Shown here one piece after another: positions 8,499 to 17,649 of a stretch of DNA of 64,000 nt; the first letter of the stretch is position 1; each line of letters starts with the position of its first letter. The stretch comes from Pelagimonas sp. (GTDB lineage: Bacteria > Pseudomonadota > Alphaproteobacteria > Rhodobacterales > Rhodobacteraceae): the NCBI GenBank assembly GCA_025210345.1, contig JAOARX010000025.1, forward strand, positions 1 through 64,000, written 5' to 3'. The translations under genes were made by a program, and so were the position numbers. The notes under the pieces are model-generated. The model worked only from the letters and a program-made list of their open reading frames with translations, was not told the origin of the DNA and made no database searches.

Positions 8499-9697
8499 AC
8501 ATCCGTTCGCCCGCTGTCTTGTTTCTGATGATCACCGTCATGGTCGATGCCATGGGCATTTCGGTGGTCATCCCGGTGATGCCGGATTTGATCCAAGAGG
8601 TCTCGGACGGGGGGCTGAGCCGGGCGGCGCTGTGGGGTGGGGTTCTCAGTTCGATCTTTGCGCTGATGCAATTTGTATTTGCCCCGGCCATTGGCCAGCT
8701 CAGTGACGTCCACGGGCGCAGGCCGGTGCTGCTGGTCTGTCTTGCGCTGCTGGTGCTGCACTATGTGATCATGGGGCTGGCGGGCACCTTGCTGGTGCTG
8801 ATCTTCGCGCGGGCGCTTGGGGGGATTGCCTCGGCCACGCATTCCACCGCTTCGGCGGCCATTGCGGATCTGTCCGGCCCGCAAGATCGCGCGCGCGGCT
8901 TTGGCCTGATCGGCGCCGCCTTTGGTCTGGGGTTCGTATTGGGGCCGGTGCTGGGTGGGTTCCTGGGCGACATCGACACGCGCGCGCCCTTTTGGGCGGC
9001 GGGTGCGCTGACCGCCGCGAACATGCTGCTGGGCTATGTCGCCTTTCCGGAAACCACCTCTGAGCGCGCACCCCGTTTCCATCCCCGCCGCGCCAACCCG
9101 TTCAGCGCCTTCCAGTCGCTTTCGCATCTGACCGGGGTGGTGCGGGGGCTGTTGGTCTTGTTGCTTTATCAACTGGCCTTTGCGATTTACCCCGCGATCT
9201 GGACGTTTTTTGTCAAGGCGCGCTTTGACTGGGGGCCGTGGATGACCGGGCTGTCGCTGGCGGTGTTCGGGATTTCCATGGCCATCGCGCAGGCGGGCCT
9301 GATCCGCGTGATTGTCCGCCATCTGGGCGAGCGCGGCGCCGCCCTGTTCGGCCTGGGGGTGACGGCGCTGGCCTTTGCCCTGACCGCCGTGATCACAAAT
9401 GGCGCGCTGGCGCTGGCGCTGACCCCCTTGGCGGCCATCGGCGGTGTTTTCACCCCCGCGATCCAGGCCATGATGAGCAAAGTGGTCGACAATGACCGAC
9501 AAGGTGAGCTGCAAGGCGTGTTCACCTCGACCAACGCGGTGGCGCATGTGGTATCGCCTCTGGTGATGACCTGGTGCTTTGCCTATTTCACCGCCGAGAC
9601 CCGCGCAGATCCGAACCCCGGCGCGCCGTTCTGGCTGGCCTTGGTTCTGGTGCTGATCGCGGTGCCCGTGATGCTGCGCCTCAGACGCGCTCCGTAA
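8495..9697 (+). CDS. MFS transporter of the TetA-like (DHA1) type
   Basis: 400 residues, about 12 hydrophobic segments. The first helix VDAMGISVVIPVMPDLI and the loop GQLSDVHGRRPVLL (MFS motif A) are typical of TetA-type drug/H+ antiporters; motif C-like GAAFGLGFVLGPVLGG follows. The start is GTG 8495, overlapping the pcaB stop and preceded by GAGGTG. Close relatives are usually called TCR/Tet transporters, but translational coupling to pcaB suggests that here it may export an aromatic compound or intermediate. That role is inference. Confidence 0.88.
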   Translation: MNIRSPAVLFLMITVMVDAMGISVVIPVMPDLIQEVSDGGLSRAALWGGVLSSIFALMQFVFAPAIGQLSDVHGRRPVLLVCLALLVLHYVIMGLAGTLLVLIFARALGGIASATHSTASAAIADLSGPQDRARGFGLIGAAFGLGFVLGPVLGGFLGDIDTRAPFWAAGALTAANMLLGYVAFPETTSERAPRFHPRRANPFSAFQSLSHLTGVVRGLLVLLLYQLAFAIYPAIWTFFVKARFDWGPWMTGLSLAVFGISMAIAQAGLIRVIVRHLGERGAALFGLGVTALAFALTAVITNGALALALTPLAAIGGVFTPAIQAMMSKVVDNDRQGELQGVFTSTNAVAHVVSPLVMTWCFAYFTAETRADPNPGAPFWLALVLVLIAVPVMLRLRRAP

Positions 9698-9775
9698 CGT
9701 CAAGATGGCGGCATGTCGGATTCGGGATAGTCAGTCCGGCTGCGTTTGCGCACTCTACCGAAAACAGGAGGCCCC

Positions 9776-10855
9776 ATGACCAAGATAAAAGCAGCCATCT
9801 GCACCGAATTCGGTGCCCCCCTGACAATCCAGGACATCAACCTGCGCGCCCCCGTCGCCAGCGAGGTTGAAGTCACGCTAGAAGCGGTCGCGATCTGTCA
9901 TTCGGATATTTCTTATGCGGACGGCGGCTGGGGTGGGGATCTGCCGGCGGTCTATGGCCACGAAGCGGCTGGGCGCATAACCAAGCTGGGGCCCAATGTC
10001 ACCGGTTTTGCCGAGGGACAGCGCGTGGTTGTGACCCTGATCAAGGCCTGTGGCACCTGCCCCACCTGTGCCTCGGGCAAACCCACGATCTGCGCCACAC
10101 CCGATGCGACGCCGCCCGCGCTGACGCTGGATGACGGCACCGAGGTGGTCAAGGCGATGAACTGCGGTGCCTTTGCCGAAAAAGTCGTCGTCGATCAAAG
10201 TCAGATCGTCGCCATGCCGGAAACCATGCCCGCCGAAAGCGTCTGCCTGCTGGCCTGCGGCGTCATCACCGGCATCGGCGCGGTGGTCAACGCAGCCGGT
10301 TTGCGCGCGGGCGAAGACGTGGTGGTCATCGGCGCGGGCGGCGTGGGCCTGAACGCCATTCAGGGCGCGCGCATCGCTGGCGCCCGGCGCATCGTCGCCG
10401 TGGACATGAGCGAAGAAAAGCTGGAAATCGCCAAGGAATTCGGCGCCACCCACGGGGTTCTGGGCACGGACAAGGCCCCGTGGAAGGTCGCCATCAAGGC
10501 CATGGGCCGCGGCGCCGATGTGGTGGCCGTGACCGTCGGCGCCATCCCCGCCTATGAGGACGCAATGCGCTATATGGGTTACGGCGGGCGCATGATCATG
10601 GTCGGTATGCCGCACACCGGCGCCATGGCGCAATACGAACCGGTTGTGCCTGCCTTTATGGGGCAAAAGATGGTTGGCTCGAAAATGGGGGACGTTGTCA
10701 TCCAGCGCGATATCCCCTGGATGGCGGACCTGTACGAACAGGGGCGGCTGAAACTGGATGAGCTGATCTCGGGCCGCTGGTCGCTGGAGCAGATCAACGA
10801 CGCCATTGCCGACACCAAGACCGGCGGCGCGCGGCGCAACGTCATCGTGTTCTGA
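9776..10855 (+). CDS. Zinc-dependent alcohol dehydrogenase (MDR family)
   Basis: 359 residues. Catalytic zinc ligands C41 (AICHSD), H62-E63 (YGHEAAG) and a later Cys; structural zinc ligands C92, C95, C98 and C106 (CxxCxxCx7C). The NAD(P)-binding Rossmann motif is VVIGAGGVGLNA. It resembles class III-like alcohol dehydrogenases but the substrate is open. ATG 9776 follows AGGAG by 5 bp. The downstream enolase-superfamily gene starts 19 bp after the stop, so the two may form a short pathway for a hydroxy acid or sugar acid. Confidence 0.9.
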   Translation: MTKIKAAICTEFGAPLTIQDINLRAPVASEVEVTLEAVAICHSDISYADGGWGGDLPAVYGHEAAGRITKLGPNVTGFAEGQRVVVTLIKACGTCPTCASGKPTICATPDATPPALTLDDGTEVVKAMNCGAFAEKVVVDQSQIVAMPETMPAESVCLLACGVITGIGAVVNAAGLRAGEDVVVIGAGGVGLNAIQGARIAGARRIVAVDMSEEKLEIAKEFGATHGVLGTDKAPWKVAIKAMGRGADVVAVTVGAIPAYEDAMRYMGYGGRMIMVGMPHTGAMAQYEPVVPAFMGQKMVGSKMGDVVIQRDIPWMADLYEQGRLKLDELISGRWSLEQINDAIADTKTGGARRNVIVF

Positions 10856-10874
10856 ACACCTGCGGGAGGGGCCT

Positions 10875-12104
10875 ATGAAACTCAGGGATCTCGACATCAT
10901 CGTCACCGCACCACCGGCCCCCGGCTGGGGCGGGCGCTATTGGATCCTGGTCAAGCTGACCACCGATGACGGGATTGTCGGCTGGGGCGAATGCTATGCC
11001 TCTTCGGTTGGTCCCGGCGCCATGCAGGCGGTGATCCGCGATCTGTTCGACCGGTATTTTCTGGATGAAAACCCGGAAAACGTCGAACGCCTGTTTCGCC
11101 GCTGCTTTTCCTCTGGGTTCACCCAGCGGCCGGACCTGACGGTGATGGGGGCCTTTTCCGGGCTTGAAATCGCCTGTTGGGACATCCTTGGAAAAAGCCG
11201 GGAGCGCCCGGTCTGGGCGCTGATCGGTGGCATGATGAACGAGCGCATCCGCGCCTATACCTATCTGTACCCCCTGCCCCACCATCCGCTGCCCGACTTT
11301 TGGATTTCGCCCGACATGGCCGCCCAGGCCGCTGCGGACTGTGTGGCGCGGGGCTATACGGCGGTGAAATTCGACCCCGCCGGACCCTATACCATGCGCG
11401 CAGGCCATCAGCCCGCCATGTCGGACCTGTCGCGCTCGGTCGCCTTTTGCAAAGCCATCCGCGAGGCGGTCGGTGACAAGGCTGATCTGTTGTTCGGAAC
11501 GCATGGGCAGTTCACCACATCCGGTGCCATCCGCATGGGTCAGGCCGTCGCCCCCTATCAGCCTTTGTGGTTCGAAGAGCCGATCCCGCCGGACAACATC
11601 GCGCAAATGGCGCGCGTCGCCCAGATGCAAACCGTCCCCGTCGCCACCGGCGAGCGCCTGACCACCAAGGCGGAATTCGGGGCCGTCTTGCAGCAGGGCG
11701 CCGCATCTATCTTGCAACCGGCGCTGGGGCGCTCGGGCGGCATTTGGGAAACCAAAAAGATCGCCACGCTGGCCGAAGCCCACAACGCCTTGATGGCACC
11801 GCATCTCTATGCGGGACCGATCGAATGGGCGGCGAACCTCCAATTTGCGGTCTCTATTCCCAACCTCTTGATCGCGGAAACCATCGAAACCCCGTTCCAT
11901 GACGCGCTGATCAAGGGAACGATCCGCGTCGAAGAAGGCTTTGTCACCGCCCCCAGCGCGCCGGGGCTTGGCATCGAGGTGGACGAAGCCCTGGCCCGCG
12001 CCCATCCCTATACCGATACGGGGCTGCATCTTCAGATGCAGGACGCGCCCTGCGACTATGTGAATGACAACGTTTTCGAGGGGGGCGCACCGCCGAAAAC
12101 CTGA
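10875..12104 (+). CDS. Mandelate racemase/muconate lactonizing enzyme family protein
   Basis: 409-residue enolase-superfamily enzyme. The N-terminal capping domain includes GRYWILVKLTTDDGIVGWGE. The barrel carries VKFDPAGPY, FGTHGQF, WFEEPIPP and ATGERL, giving the acidic metal ligands; APHLYAGPIEWAAN holds a conserved His. The GxHGQF and HLY features resemble acid-sugar dehydratases (galactonate/mannonate-type) more than muconate cycloisomerase. It probably dehydrates or epimerises a sugar acid. ATG 10875 follows GGGAGGGG. It lies directly after an alcohol dehydrogenase. Confidence 0.88.
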   Translation: MKLRDLDIIVTAPPAPGWGGRYWILVKLTTDDGIVGWGECYASSVGPGAMQAVIRDLFDRYFLDENPENVERLFRRCFSSGFTQRPDLTVMGAFSGLEIACWDILGKSRERPVWALIGGMMNERIRAYTYLYPLPHHPLPDFWISPDMAAQAAADCVARGYTAVKFDPAGPYTMRAGHQPAMSDLSRSVAFCKAIREAVGDKADLLFGTHGQFTTSGAIRMGQAVAPYQPLWFEEPIPPDNIAQMARVAQMQTVPVATGERLTTKAEFGAVLQQGAASILQPALGRSGGIWETKKIATLAEAHNALMAPHLYAGPIEWAANLQFAVSIPNLLIAETIETPFHDALIKGTIRVEEGFVTAPSAPGLGIEVDEALARAHPYTDTGLHLQMQDAPCDYVNDNVFEGGAPPKT

Positions 12105-12162
12105 TCTCGCAATTTGGCTGCGCAGCGCTTATAGTATCCAAAACCCAACGAATGAGAGCTTC

Positions 12163-12498
12163 ATGGAACCAGCACAACAGATGCCTGCTCCGCCCGATGA
12201 AATGGCAAACAACGCCCAGAACGCCGCAGCGTTTCTCAAGACGCTTGCCCACGAAGGGCGGTTGATGATCCTGTGTCATCTGGGGTCGGGTGAAAAATCT
12301 GTGGGTGAGCTGGAAAACCTGTTGGGCATTCGTCAGGCGGCGGTCAGCCAGATGCTTGCGCGGCTGCGCGAAGAGGGGTTGGTTGTCACCCGGCGGGACG
12401 GCAAGACGATCCACTACAGTCTTGCCAACGAAAGCACGAGCCGCGTGATCGGCCTGCTTTACGACATGTTCTGCGCGGACAAAGATGGCGCCTGCTAA
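12163..12498 (+). CDS. ArsR-family repressor with SqrR/BigR-type cysteine pair
   Basis: 111 residues, winged helix. The recognition region RQAAVSQMLARLREEGLV and the opening LKTLAHEGRLMILCHL are close to the sulphide-responsive repressors SqrR (Rhodobacter capsulatus) and BigR. C38 and C104 occupy the positions of the SqrR redox pair C41/C107, which forms a tetrasulphide bridge with persulphides; a third Cys is C111. No sulphide:quinone reductase or persulphide dioxygenase gene is adjacent, so its targets are elsewhere or unexpected. ATG 12163 follows GAGAG. The downstream amidase ATG lies inside its last codons. Confidence 0.88.
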   Translation: MEPAQQMPAPPDEMANNAQNAAAFLKTLAHEGRLMILCHLGSGEKSVGELENLLGIRQAAVSQMLARLREEGLVVTRRDGKTIHYSLANESTSRVIGLLYDMFCADKDGAC

Positions 12499-13915
12499 GC
12501 CTGCGTTCACCGGCCCCGATCTATGCGCGCTGAGCGCGCGTGAGGTGATCGCGCTTTTGCAAAAGCGCGCGGTATCCGCCCCTGAGTTGGTCGAAGCCAG
12601 CCTGGCCCGACAGGCCCGGACCTCTCCGGTGATCAATGCGATGGTGACGCCCTGCGCTGATCGCGCGCGCAGCGCCGCGCGGAATGTGCGCACGGACAGT
12701 GCTCTTGCCGGATTGCCCATAGGTATCAAGGACCTGACCCCGGTTCAGGGGGTGCGCAGCACCTATGGCACGCCCGCCCTGTCCGACTTCATCCCCGAGG
12801 CCTCGGATCCGCTGGTGACACGGTTGGAACGGCGCGGCGGCATTGTCATGGGCAAGACCAACACCCCCGAAATGGGGGCCGGCGGCAACACCTTTAACGC
12901 GGTCTTTGGGCCGACGCGCAATCCGTGGGACACGCGGATGAACGCGGGCGGGTCATCGGGTGGTGCCGCGGCGGGATTGGCCGCGGGCGAGGTCTGGCTG
13001 AGCCAAGGGTCGGATCTGGGGGGATCTTTGCGCACCCCCGCCAGCTTTTGCGGCATTGTCGGCCTGCGCCCCTCGCCGGGTGTCGCCGGGGGTGGCCATC
13101 CCCTGATGGGGTTTGACACCACCCCGGTCGAAGGGCCCATGGCCCGAAACGTGGCCGATTGCGCCCTGTTCCTGGATGCTATGGCGGGGTTTCATTCGGC
13201 ATGGCCGGGTTCGTTCCCCGCGCCAGAAACCAGCTATCTCGCCACGTGTTTGCAAGACGCGGGGCCTGTGCGCGTGGCCTTTGCCCCAGATCTGGGCGGC
13301 CTGGGTCCCGTCACCCCCGAGATGCAGGCGCATCTGCGCGGGGCCATGGACCGGCTGAACGGCAACGGCATCGACGTCGAAGACGCCGCGCCACGGCTGG
13401 ACGGGGTCGACCAGTGTTTCCGCCACCTGCGCGCCTTTGCCATGTGGACCGCCTATCGCCACGCCCCCAAGGCGATGACAGATCACTACAAACCAACCCT
13501 GCGCCAGAACATCGAAGACGGGCGCGCGATCACACTCGATCAGCTGGGCGACGCCCAGGTCACACGCGCGCGCCTGTATGACACGATGCGCCAGTTCCTT
13601 GAAACCTTTGACGTCATTGCCTGCCCCGTGACCGGAATAGGCGCCTTGCCGGTTGAGGTCGAATACCCGACCGAGATCGCCGGGGTCGCGTCACACGACT
13701 ATCTGGACTGGCTGCGCTTTGCCTTTCCCGCAACCCTGTGCGGATTGCCCGCGCTGTCCTTGCCCGTGGGCCGGGACCCGCGCGGGATACCTGTCGGGCT
13801 GCAACTGATTGGCCAGCCCCGCGGCGAAGCCCGCCTGTTGCAGATCGCCCGCACCCTGGAAGAGCGCCTGGGCGGCCCCATGACACCGATTGATCCTGTC
13901 ATACGGCACACCTAA
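12485..13915 (+). CDS. Amidase signature family hydrolase
   Basis: 476 residues. Catalytic Lys is K82 in PIGIKDL, the cis-Ser lies in the AGGSSGG motif, and the nucleophilic Ser in SQGSDLGGSLRTPA; together these form the Ser-cisSer-Lys triad. Related to GatA but with no GatB or GatC nearby, so a stand-alone amidase on a small amide is more likely. ATG 12485 overlaps the end of the ArsR gene by 14 bases, which suggests translational coupling. The stop TAA (13913) coincides with a repeat motif. Confidence 0.9.
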   Translation: MAPAKPAFTGPDLCALSAREVIALLQKRAVSAPELVEASLARQARTSPVINAMVTPCADRARSAARNVRTDSALAGLPIGIKDLTPVQGVRSTYGTPALSDFIPEASDPLVTRLERRGGIVMGKTNTPEMGAGGNTFNAVFGPTRNPWDTRMNAGGSSGGAAAGLAAGEVWLSQGSDLGGSLRTPASFCGIVGLRPSPGVAGGGHPLMGFDTTPVEGPMARNVADCALFLDAMAGFHSAWPGSFPAPETSYLATCLQDAGPVRVAFAPDLGGLGPVTPEMQAHLRGAMDRLNGNGIDVEDAAPRLDGVDQCFRHLRAFAMWTAYRHAPKAMTDHYKPTLRQNIEDGRAITLDQLGDAQVTRARLYDTMRQFLETFDVIACPVTGIGALPVEVEYPTEIAGVASHDYLDWLRFAFPATLCGLPALSLPVGRDPRGIPVGLQLIGQPRGEARLLQIARTLEERLGGPMTPIDPVIRHT

Positions 13916-13933
13916 GTTCTGGACCCATTGATT
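13913..13933 (+). repeat. Degenerate copy of stop-codon-associated repeat motif
   Basis: From the amidase stop codon the sequence runs TAAGTTCTGGACCCATTGAT, matching TAGGGTCAGGACCCATTGAT at 17 of 20 positions. The GGACCCATTGAT part is intact. Confidence 0.4.
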
Positions 13934-13943
13934 TGTAAAGTAA

Positions 13944-13966
13944 AAGGCCGGGAAATCCCCGGCCTT
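13944..13966. terminator. Bidirectional terminator between amidase and acyl-CoA synthetase genes
   Basis: AAGGCCGGG (13944-13952), loop AAATC, CCCGGCCTT (13958-13966). It lies between two convergent genes, and A-rich and T-rich flanks make it usable in both directions. Confidence 0.75.
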
Positions 13967-14001
13967 ATCACATTGGTCTTTTCACATCTTGGACGATGCA
14001 T

Positions 14002-15900
14002 TTATTCGGCGGCAGCGGCCTGTTCGGCCCATTCCCATGGCCGGGTGTAGGCGCCAAGGATCTCTCCTACGACCGACGCATCGGCGCCATTGCTCTCGAC
14101 CTCAGCAATCAGCCCGCGCTTTTTGTCATCAAGGACCGAAACAACACGCGCCGGGCATCCGGCCTTTTCAAGCGCCTCATTATAAACCCGCGTGATCGCC
14201 ATCTTGCGCAGATCCGGTTTGAACACCTTTCCCACGGCGGTTTTCGGCAGCTCAGGCAGGATGGTCATGTGCTTGGGATGCGCCGCGCGTTCGTGCACAT
14301 GCACCTTGGCGTACTCCAGCAGTTCGGCCTCGGTCACATCTGCCCCCTCGACCAGTTCGACAAAGGCGCAGGGCAATTCACCCGCATAGCTGTCGGGCTG
14401 ACCGATGGCACCGGCAAAGGCCACGGACGGGTGGGTTTGCAGCGCTTCTTCGATCTCGGCGGGGTCGATGTTATGACCCCCGCGAATGATCAGATCCTTG
14501 GCGCGCCCCGTAATCCAGAGATAGCCGTCTTCGTCCAGCCGCCCCAGATCCCCCGTGCGCAGGTAATCGGTGAAATGATACAGCTCTTCGTTCTTGTCCG
14601 CCTCGGTATAGGTGTTGCCGGGCCAGACACCGGGATTGGCGACACAGATTTCCCCGATCTCATCGGTGGCACATTCCACGGCGGCGCCATCGACAATCTT
14701 GGTGATCTTCACATCCGTATAGGGCAGCGGGATCCCGGTTGAGCCAACCTTTTTCTCGCCGTCGGGCGGGTTGACAGCCACAAGACAGGTGGCCTCGGTC
14801 AGGCCATAGCCTTCGCAGATGGTGACGCCACAGGTTTCCTCAAAGCGTTTGAACAGCTCCATCGGCATGGGCGCCGAGCCGGAAAAGGCGGTTTTCACGG
14901 TCGAGATATCCGCATCCACCTTGCGCTGCATCAGCGCGGCCACGGCGGTGGGGACGGTGATGATGAAAGAGATTTTCCAGCGCTCGCACAACTGCCAGAA
15001 GTTGTCCATCACCCCGTCACCGCGATAGCCCGCAGGCGTCGGAAAGACCACATGCGCCCCCGAAGACAGCGCCGCCATGACGATCACCTGCACCGCGAAG
15101 ACGTGGAACAGCGGCAGCGGGCACATGATGTTATCGGTCTCATCGAACAGCAGCGTGGCCCCCAGCCAGCCGTTGTACATCATGCCGGAATATTTGTGCT
15201 GGGCGACCTTGGGCATGCCGGTGGTGCCGCCTGTGTGGAAAAAGGCCGCGATGCGGTCCTGGGTGCTGTCCTCGAACTGCAAGGTCTTGGGCTGCTTGGC
15301 CAATTCCTTGTTCAGGTTCTTGATGTCCGCGTGGGTGTTACCGGGCATCTTGGGACGGATCAGCGGTACGATCCAGGATTTCGGCGGCGTCAGATAGCGG
15401 TTCAGATCGACCTGAAGGATGGTGTGCACATGGGGCGCGTGACGCACGGCCTCGGCCACTTTTTCTGCCACGTCGGTCTTGGGAAAGGGTTTGAGCGTGA
15501 CCACGACCTTGGCATCGGTTTCACGCAAGATCGCTCCGATTTGTTCGGGTTCCAATAGCGGGTTGATCGGGTTCACGATCCCGGCAACAGCGCCCCCCAG
15601 CAGGGTATACAGGGTCTCGTTGGCGTTGGGCAGGACAAAGGCCACCACGTCGTTTTCGCCAATCCCCAGGCTGCGAAACAGGTTCGCGGCCTGTGCGGTT
15701 TTCTCACGCAGATCGTTCCATGTGATCGTCTCGGCCTTGTCTTTGGCACCGGACAGCAGTTGATAGCTGAACGCCGGGCGTGTGCCAAATTGATCCGCGG
15801 TTTTGTTCAGTCGCTCCCAAAGCGTGACCGGCACGTCGCGCTCTTGCCACGGCATTTGCCCGGCAATTGCGTCACGATCCTTGATCCCTGCATAGGACAT
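14002..15900 (-). CDS. AMP-forming acyl-CoA synthetase
   Basis: 632 residues of the ANL superfamily. Motifs: P-loop FFHTGGTTGMPK near residue 215, EGYGLTEATC (A5), YLRTGDLGRLDEDG (A7), GRAKDLIIRGGHNIDPAEIE (A8), and PKTAVGKVFK with the catalytic Lys near the end. It activates a carboxylic acid to the acyl-AMP and then the CoA thioester; chain length cannot be told. A C-terminal extension of about 50 residues follows the A10 Lys. GGGAGGGGAA lies upstream of the ATG. It stands alone between a terminator and the divergent DUF1992 gene. Confidence 0.92.
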   Translation of the reverse strand: MSYAGIKDRDAIAGQMPWQERDVPVTLWERLNKTADQFGTRPAFSYQLLSGAKDKAETITWNDLREKTAQAANLFRSLGIGENDVVAFVLPNANETLYTLLGGAVAGIVNPINPLLEPEQIGAILRETDAKVVVTLKPFPKTDVAEKVAEAVRHAPHVHTILQVDLNRYLTPPKSWIVPLIRPKMPGNTHADIKNLNKELAKQPKTLQFEDSTQDRIAAFFHTGGTTGMPKVAQHKYSGMMYNGWLGATLLFDETDNIMCPLPLFHVFAVQVIVMAALSSGAHVVFPTPAGYRGDGVMDNFWQLCERWKISFIITVPTAVAALMQRKVDADISTVKTAFSGSAPMPMELFKRFEETCGVTICEGYGLTEATCLVAVNPPDGEKKVGSTGIPLPYTDVKITKIVDGAAVECATDEIGEICVANPGVWPGNTYTEADKNEELYHFTDYLRTGDLGRLDEDGYLWITGRAKDLIIRGGHNIDPAEIEEALQTHPSVAFAGAIGQPDSYAGELPCAFVELVEGADVTEAELLEYAKVHVHERAAHPKHMTILPELPKTAVGKVFKPDLRKMAITRVYNEALEKAGCPARVVSVLDDKKRGLIAEVESNGADASVVGEILGAYTRPWEWAEQAAAAE

Positions 15901-16068
15901 GGCCGTTCCCCTCCCATTTCATGTCGTTTTGCCATACATTGCGGTGCTTTGAGGGGTCACGCAAGGGGGGAAGCCCTGCGTCATAAGCCGATTTACGCTG
16001 CGTTTTGGGCAAATGCCCACCATGGACACGCGACTTGAACCCATTCGGTGCGCGTGGCAGGAGGGGGC

Positions 16069-16371
16069 ATGGACCATCCGCTGATTGACCTGATCAACGC
16101 GCGCATTCAAGCCGCCGAAAAAGACGGCGCCTTTGACAATCTCGAAGGTGCGGGCAAACCCCTGCCCCCCTGTGACGATCCCGAGAACGCGGTGTTCAAC
16201 CGGATCCTCAAGGACAACGGCGCCGTGCCCGAAGTGGTGGCCCTCTCGCAAGAGCTGTCGCGGCTGCGCCAGGAGTTGCTTGAGACCTCGGACCGCGACG
16301 AACGTGGCCGGATCATCAAGGACATGTCCCTGGCCGAGGCGCGGCTGGAACTGGCCCGCAAACGCCCCTGA
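16069..16371 (+). CDS. DUF1992 (DnaJ-homologue C28 conserved domain) protein
   Basis: 100 residues, fitting DUF1992: HPLIDLINARIQAAEKDGAFDNL then GAGKPL, followed by charged helices. The domain is found in bacterial YdiH/YhdN-like proteins and eukaryotic DNAJC28; its function is not established. ATG 16069 follows AGGAGGGGG. It is 84 bp upstream of a methyltransferase gene on the same strand. Confidence 0.82.
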   Translation: MDHPLIDLINARIQAAEKDGAFDNLEGAGKPLPPCDDPENAVFNRILKDNGAVPEVVALSQELSRLRQELLETSDRDERGRIIKDMSLAEARLELARKRP

Positions 16372-16455
16372 GGGCAGCGTCTGGGACAAGATAGCCCCTT
16401 GTGCCCCGGCGCCACCTGTGAAGAGTGCTGAGGCAAAACAAGAAAGACGGTTCAG

Positions 16456-17649
16456 ATGGTCAGTGTTCAGGAACAATACGAAGCCTACCCCTATCCCGCC
16501 CGGGACCCCGCCGATGAGGCCAGGCGGCTGATCACCGGGTCGCCTTCGCATCCGCTTGAGATGGATCACTTTCTGTTTGGTGGTGAGCGCGACTGGAGCA
16601 AGGGCATCCGCATTCTGGTGGCCGGAGGGGGCACCGGGGACGGGTTGATCCAACTGGCGCAGGTGCTGACCAGCGCGAACCGCCCCTATGACATCACCTA
16701 TGTCGATCTCTCCACCGCCTCGCGCGACATCGCCGAGGCGCGCGCCAAGGCGCGGGGGCTGCAAAACATCACCTTTCACACCGGGTCGCTTCTGGATGCG
16801 GCGGAATTTGGTGCGTTCGACTATATCGACTGTTGCGGCGTGCTGCACCACCTGCCCGACCCGGAGGCCGGGTTCGCCGCCTTGCGCGCGGCGCTGGCGC
16901 CGGGGGGCGGGCTGGGGTTCATGGTCTATGCGCCTTATGGGCGCTCTGGCGTCTATCCGCTGCAAGAGGCCTTTGCCACGCTGCTGGACGGGCTGTCCGC
17001 GCCGGAGCGCCTGAAACAGGCGCAGAAAATCGTGGCCGACCTGCCCGCGGGCCACCCCTTTCGGGTCAATCCGCATCTCAGCGATCACGAACAAAGCGAC
17101 GCGGGGTTCTATGACCTGCTGCTGCACAGCCAGGACCGCGCCTATGATGTCGGCGGGTTGCTGGAGGTCCTGACCAACACCGGTTGGCGGCTGCAAAGCT
17201 TTTGCACCCCCGCCCTGTATGACCTGTCCCGCATCGCGCCGCGCCCCCAGGGGATGCAGGATGACACCGCCATGGCGCTGGCGGAAAAGCTGCGCGGGAC
17301 CATCAAACTGCACGCGGCCTATGCGGTGCCCGATGGCGAAGTGCGCAAGATCGCGCGCGGCAGCAACCGCAAGCTGATCCCGCATCTGCGCGGTGTGCAA
17401 CCGGACAAGCTGGCCCGCGCGGTGGCGCAGGGCAAAGCCCTGCCGATGACGTCACACGGCGTCAGCAGCGCGATCACCCTGCCGCGCGAGGCCGCTCCGA
17501 TCATTGGCGGGATCAACGGACAACGCAGCCTGACCCAGATTGGCCAGATCCTTGGATTGGACCCGCTGGCATTCGGGATGCAATGGGCCAAGGCCGAAAA
17601 GGAATTGGCCGATTGGGGCCTGCTCTTGTATTCTGGTCTGCTTTCCTAG
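16456..17649 (+). CDS. Class I SAM-dependent methyltransferase with C-terminal extension
   Basis: 397 residues. An N-terminal YPYP motif (QEQYEAYPYPARDP) leads into a Rossmann methyltransferase: ILVAGGGTGDG is SAM motif I, YVDLSTAS the acidic loop, and DYIDCCGVLHHLPDPE motif IV/post-IV. After about residue 250 a second domain rich in Arg and Leu ends in a winged-helix-like segment. The substrate is unknown. Its stop TAG (17647-17649) is formed by the first bases of an inverted-repeat element. Confidence 0.82.
   Translation: MVSVQEQYEAYPYPARDPADEARRLITGSPSHPLEMDHFLFGGERDWSKGIRILVAGGGTGDGLIQLAQVLTSANRPYDITYVDLSTASRDIAEARAKARGLQNITFHTGSLLDAAEFGAFDYIDCCGVLHHLPDPEAGFAALRAALAPGGGLGFMVYAPYGRSGVYPLQEAFATLLDGLSAPERLKQAQKIVADLPAGHPFRVNPHLSDHEQSDAGFYDLLLHSQDRAYDVGGLLEVLTNTGWRLQSFCTPALYDLSRIAPRPQGMQDDTAMALAEKLRGTIKLHAAYAVPDGEVRKIARGSNRKLIPHLRGVQPDKLARAVAQGKALPMTSHGVSSAITLPREAAPIIGGINGQRSLTQIGQILGLDPLAFGMQWAKAEKELADWGLLLYSGLLS

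Noticed and set aside
8426..9703. 425-residue minus-strand frame opposite the MFS gene
   Set aside because: Gln/His/Arg-rich nonsense translation; the plus-strand transporter with 12 membrane segments is clear.
15919..17400. 493-residue minus-strand frame opposite DUF1992 and the methyltransferase
   Set aside because: Overlaps two supported genes and shows no family motif.
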